Part shown: positions 50,542 to 51,375 of the stretch, one piece after another
Layout of the letters: every line of letters starts with the position of its first letter
Numbering within the stretch: the stretch's first letter is position 1
Assembly: GCA_036564195.1 (NCBI GenBank)
Contig: DATCLA010000292.1
Location: 1 to 51,375, forward strand
Direction of reading: 5' to 3'
DNA length: 51,375 bases
Origin: DATCLA01 sp036564195
GTDB taxonomy: Bacteria; Bacillota; UBA4882; UBA8346
Notes under the pieces: model-generated
Told to the model about the DNA's origin: nothing
Database searches by the model: none
The model's input: the letters and a program-made list of their open reading frames with translations, nothing else
Made by a program: the position numbers and the translations under genes

Positions 50542-51375
50542 TTAGTTTGGCGGATCTTCTAATACATCGGCAGTGATATCGGCAACACTACCGCAACCGG
50601 TTAAGAGCATAGCCTGCTTCAAATCTTCCTGCAGCCCCTTTAACATCAGGCTAACTCCTGCGGCTCCGCCACCGACGGCAGCAATCAATAAAGGACGACC
50701 GACTAAGACGGCTTTAGCGCCTAAAGCAAGCAACTTTAAAACATCGGCTCCGGTTCTAACGCCCCCGTCAACCAACACCGGCAACCGTCCCTTTACTTGG
50801 CGGATAATGGCGGGCAGCACAGCGGCAGTCCCGGATACGCCATCCAAAACCCTGCCGCCATGATTAGAAACGATGATCCCGGCTGCCCCGGCCTGAAGAG
50901 CCAGCTCGGCATCTTCTACACTCAGTATTCCTTTTAAAAACACCGGCAGTTTAGTGGCTTGAATCAGTGTTGCCAATTCCGCCTTTGTTTTGGGAGTGAA
51001 TTCCGACTCTCCCGAAGAATTCAAGCCAATTCCATCCAGGTCAATCCCAACCCCGGGCATTCTTGCGAGTTCACAACTTCTGATAAGTTGCTGCAATTTA
51101 GCTAAAGACCATGGTTTTAAAACCGGAAATCCCCAAGCTGCGGTGGTACAAGTCTGAAGTCCGGTACTAAACTCAATCGGGTCGATCCCATCTCCGGTCA
51201 TCACCATCACGCCGGCTTGTTTGGCCCCATTGACCAAAGCCTGGACAACTTCAGCTTCAGAGATTCCCCTTCCCAGATTATACTTCATCCCAGCCATCGG
51301 AGCAATCAGAATTGGAGCAGCCAATTTTAATCCAAACAACGTGACCGAAGGATCCGGAGCAATCACTTGATGAAT
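50542..51375 (-). CDS. FMN-dependent alpha-hydroxy-acid dehydrogenase (5' partial)
   Basis: The frame is open to the right window edge, so the N-terminus is missing; 277 residues are visible. It is a TIM-barrel flavoprotein of the lactate/glycolate oxidase family: PILIAPMAGM (FMN), VFLKGILSVEDAELALQAG (active Lys), IIVSNHGGRVLDG (catalytic His and Arg) and VLVDGGVRTGADVLKLLALGAKAVLVGRP (FMN phosphate). The usual Tyr-containing N-terminus is outside the window. The substrate cannot be deduced; lactate or another 2-hydroxy acid is likely. Isopentenyl-diphosphate isomerase type 2 is related but lacks SNHGGR. Confidence 0.9.
   Translation of the reverse strand: MHQVIAPDPSVTLFGLKLAAPILIAPMAGMKYNLGRGISEAEVVQALVNGAKQAGVMVMTGDGIDPIEFSTGLQTCTTAAWGFPVLKPWSLAKLQQLIRSCELARMPGVGIDLDGIGLNSSGESEFTPKTKAELATLIQATKLPVFLKGILSVEDAELALQAGAAGIIVSNHGGRVLDGVSGTAAVLPAIIRQVKGRLPVLVDGGVRTGADVLKLLALGAKAVLVGRPLLIAAVGGGAAGVSLMLKGLQEDLKQAMLLTGCGSVADITADVLEDPPN

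Noticed and set aside
1..51375. CRISPR array, prophage, integron or restriction-type defence locus
   Set aside because: No regularly spaced direct repeats, phage structural genes, integrases or restriction/methyltransferase genes were seen anywhere in the window.

Overview
This window looks like a chromosomal stretch from an anaerobic-type, endospore-forming member of the Firmicutes (Bacillota). Base composition is moderate and even, nearly all genes are on the minus strand, Shine-Dalgarno sites are strong, and TTG/GTG starts are common. The sporulation evidence is dipicolinate synthase dpaA/dpaB, a YlmC/YmxH protein, YlxY and YmxG homologues and a GH18 spore-hydrolase-like protein. A full-length LpxB (lipid A disaccharide synthase) suggests a diderm Firmicute of the Halanaerobiales / Limnochordia / Hydrogenispora / Negativicutes kind. 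The exact lineage cannot be fixed from sequence reading alone.

Layout. 1-3.5 kb: an AdoMet decarboxylase-family gene cut by the window start, then the K+ uptake pair trkA-trkH. 4.3-6.3 kb: two archaeal-type early-aromatic enzymes (DhnA-family ADH synthase and dehydroquinate synthase II) behind a leader that ends in an attenuator-like hairpin. 7-9 kb: tRNA-Pro(UGG) and an overlapping rph-rdgB-yfcE operon. 9.1-10.7 kb: a two-subunit fumarase preceded by a 45-residue Cys-rich gene that is easily missed. 10.9-18.7 kb: a divergent carbamoyltransferase, an M42 peptidase, an AMIN/amidase lipoprotein, pcrA and ilvE. 18.9-21 kb: a small Spo0E-like protein, dut and an M16 protease. 21.1-21.9 kb: a non-coding block of palindromic repeats. 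21.9-26.4 kb: a GH18 protein, a YlxY-type deacetylase, lpxB and a DUF2993 protein. 26.5-27.4 kb: an oxidoreductase gene broken by two frameshifts. 27.9-31.9 kb: isocitrate dehydrogenase, dCMP deaminase, a GT4 glycosyltransferase, sbp and a DUF881 protein. 32.1-36.4 kb: a phoP-phoR-rluB-orf-mreB operon. 36.6-37.9 kb: lysA. 38.1-40.4 kb: the main plus-strand island, with two predicted small-barrel proteins and uvsE. 40.5-41.6 kb: hisE-hisG. 42-47.1 kb: the lysine/dipicolinate operon dapB-dpaA-dpaB-lysC-dapA behind a clear lysine (L-box) riboswitch. 47.3-49.3 kb: ylmC and fapR-fabH with a promoter and a palindromic candidate operator. 49.5-51.4 kb: ddl and a window-truncated FMN-dependent alpha-hydroxy-acid dehydrogenase.

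How it fits together. Much of the window feeds envelope and spore building: diaminopimelate for peptidoglycan, dipicolinate for the spore core, D-Ala-D-Ala, MreB, amidase, LpxB, glycolipid transferase and FapR/FabH for fatty acids. Aspartate semialdehyde is a hub: it is needed by DapA and, if the archaeal-type route operates, also for aromatic synthesis, yet the asd gene usually found between dpaB and lysC is absent here.

The points most worth a second look are: the archaeal-type aromatic pair and its leader; a dispersed palindromic repeat family with termini GGAATTGCATAATT; a carbamoyltransferase lacking both canonical ornithine motifs; the lysine riboswitch placed over sporulation genes; and a pair of small-barrel proteins that share a sigma-K-like promoter layout. 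Most of the window is housekeeping, and I do not see a large multi-gene system that is clearly undescribed.
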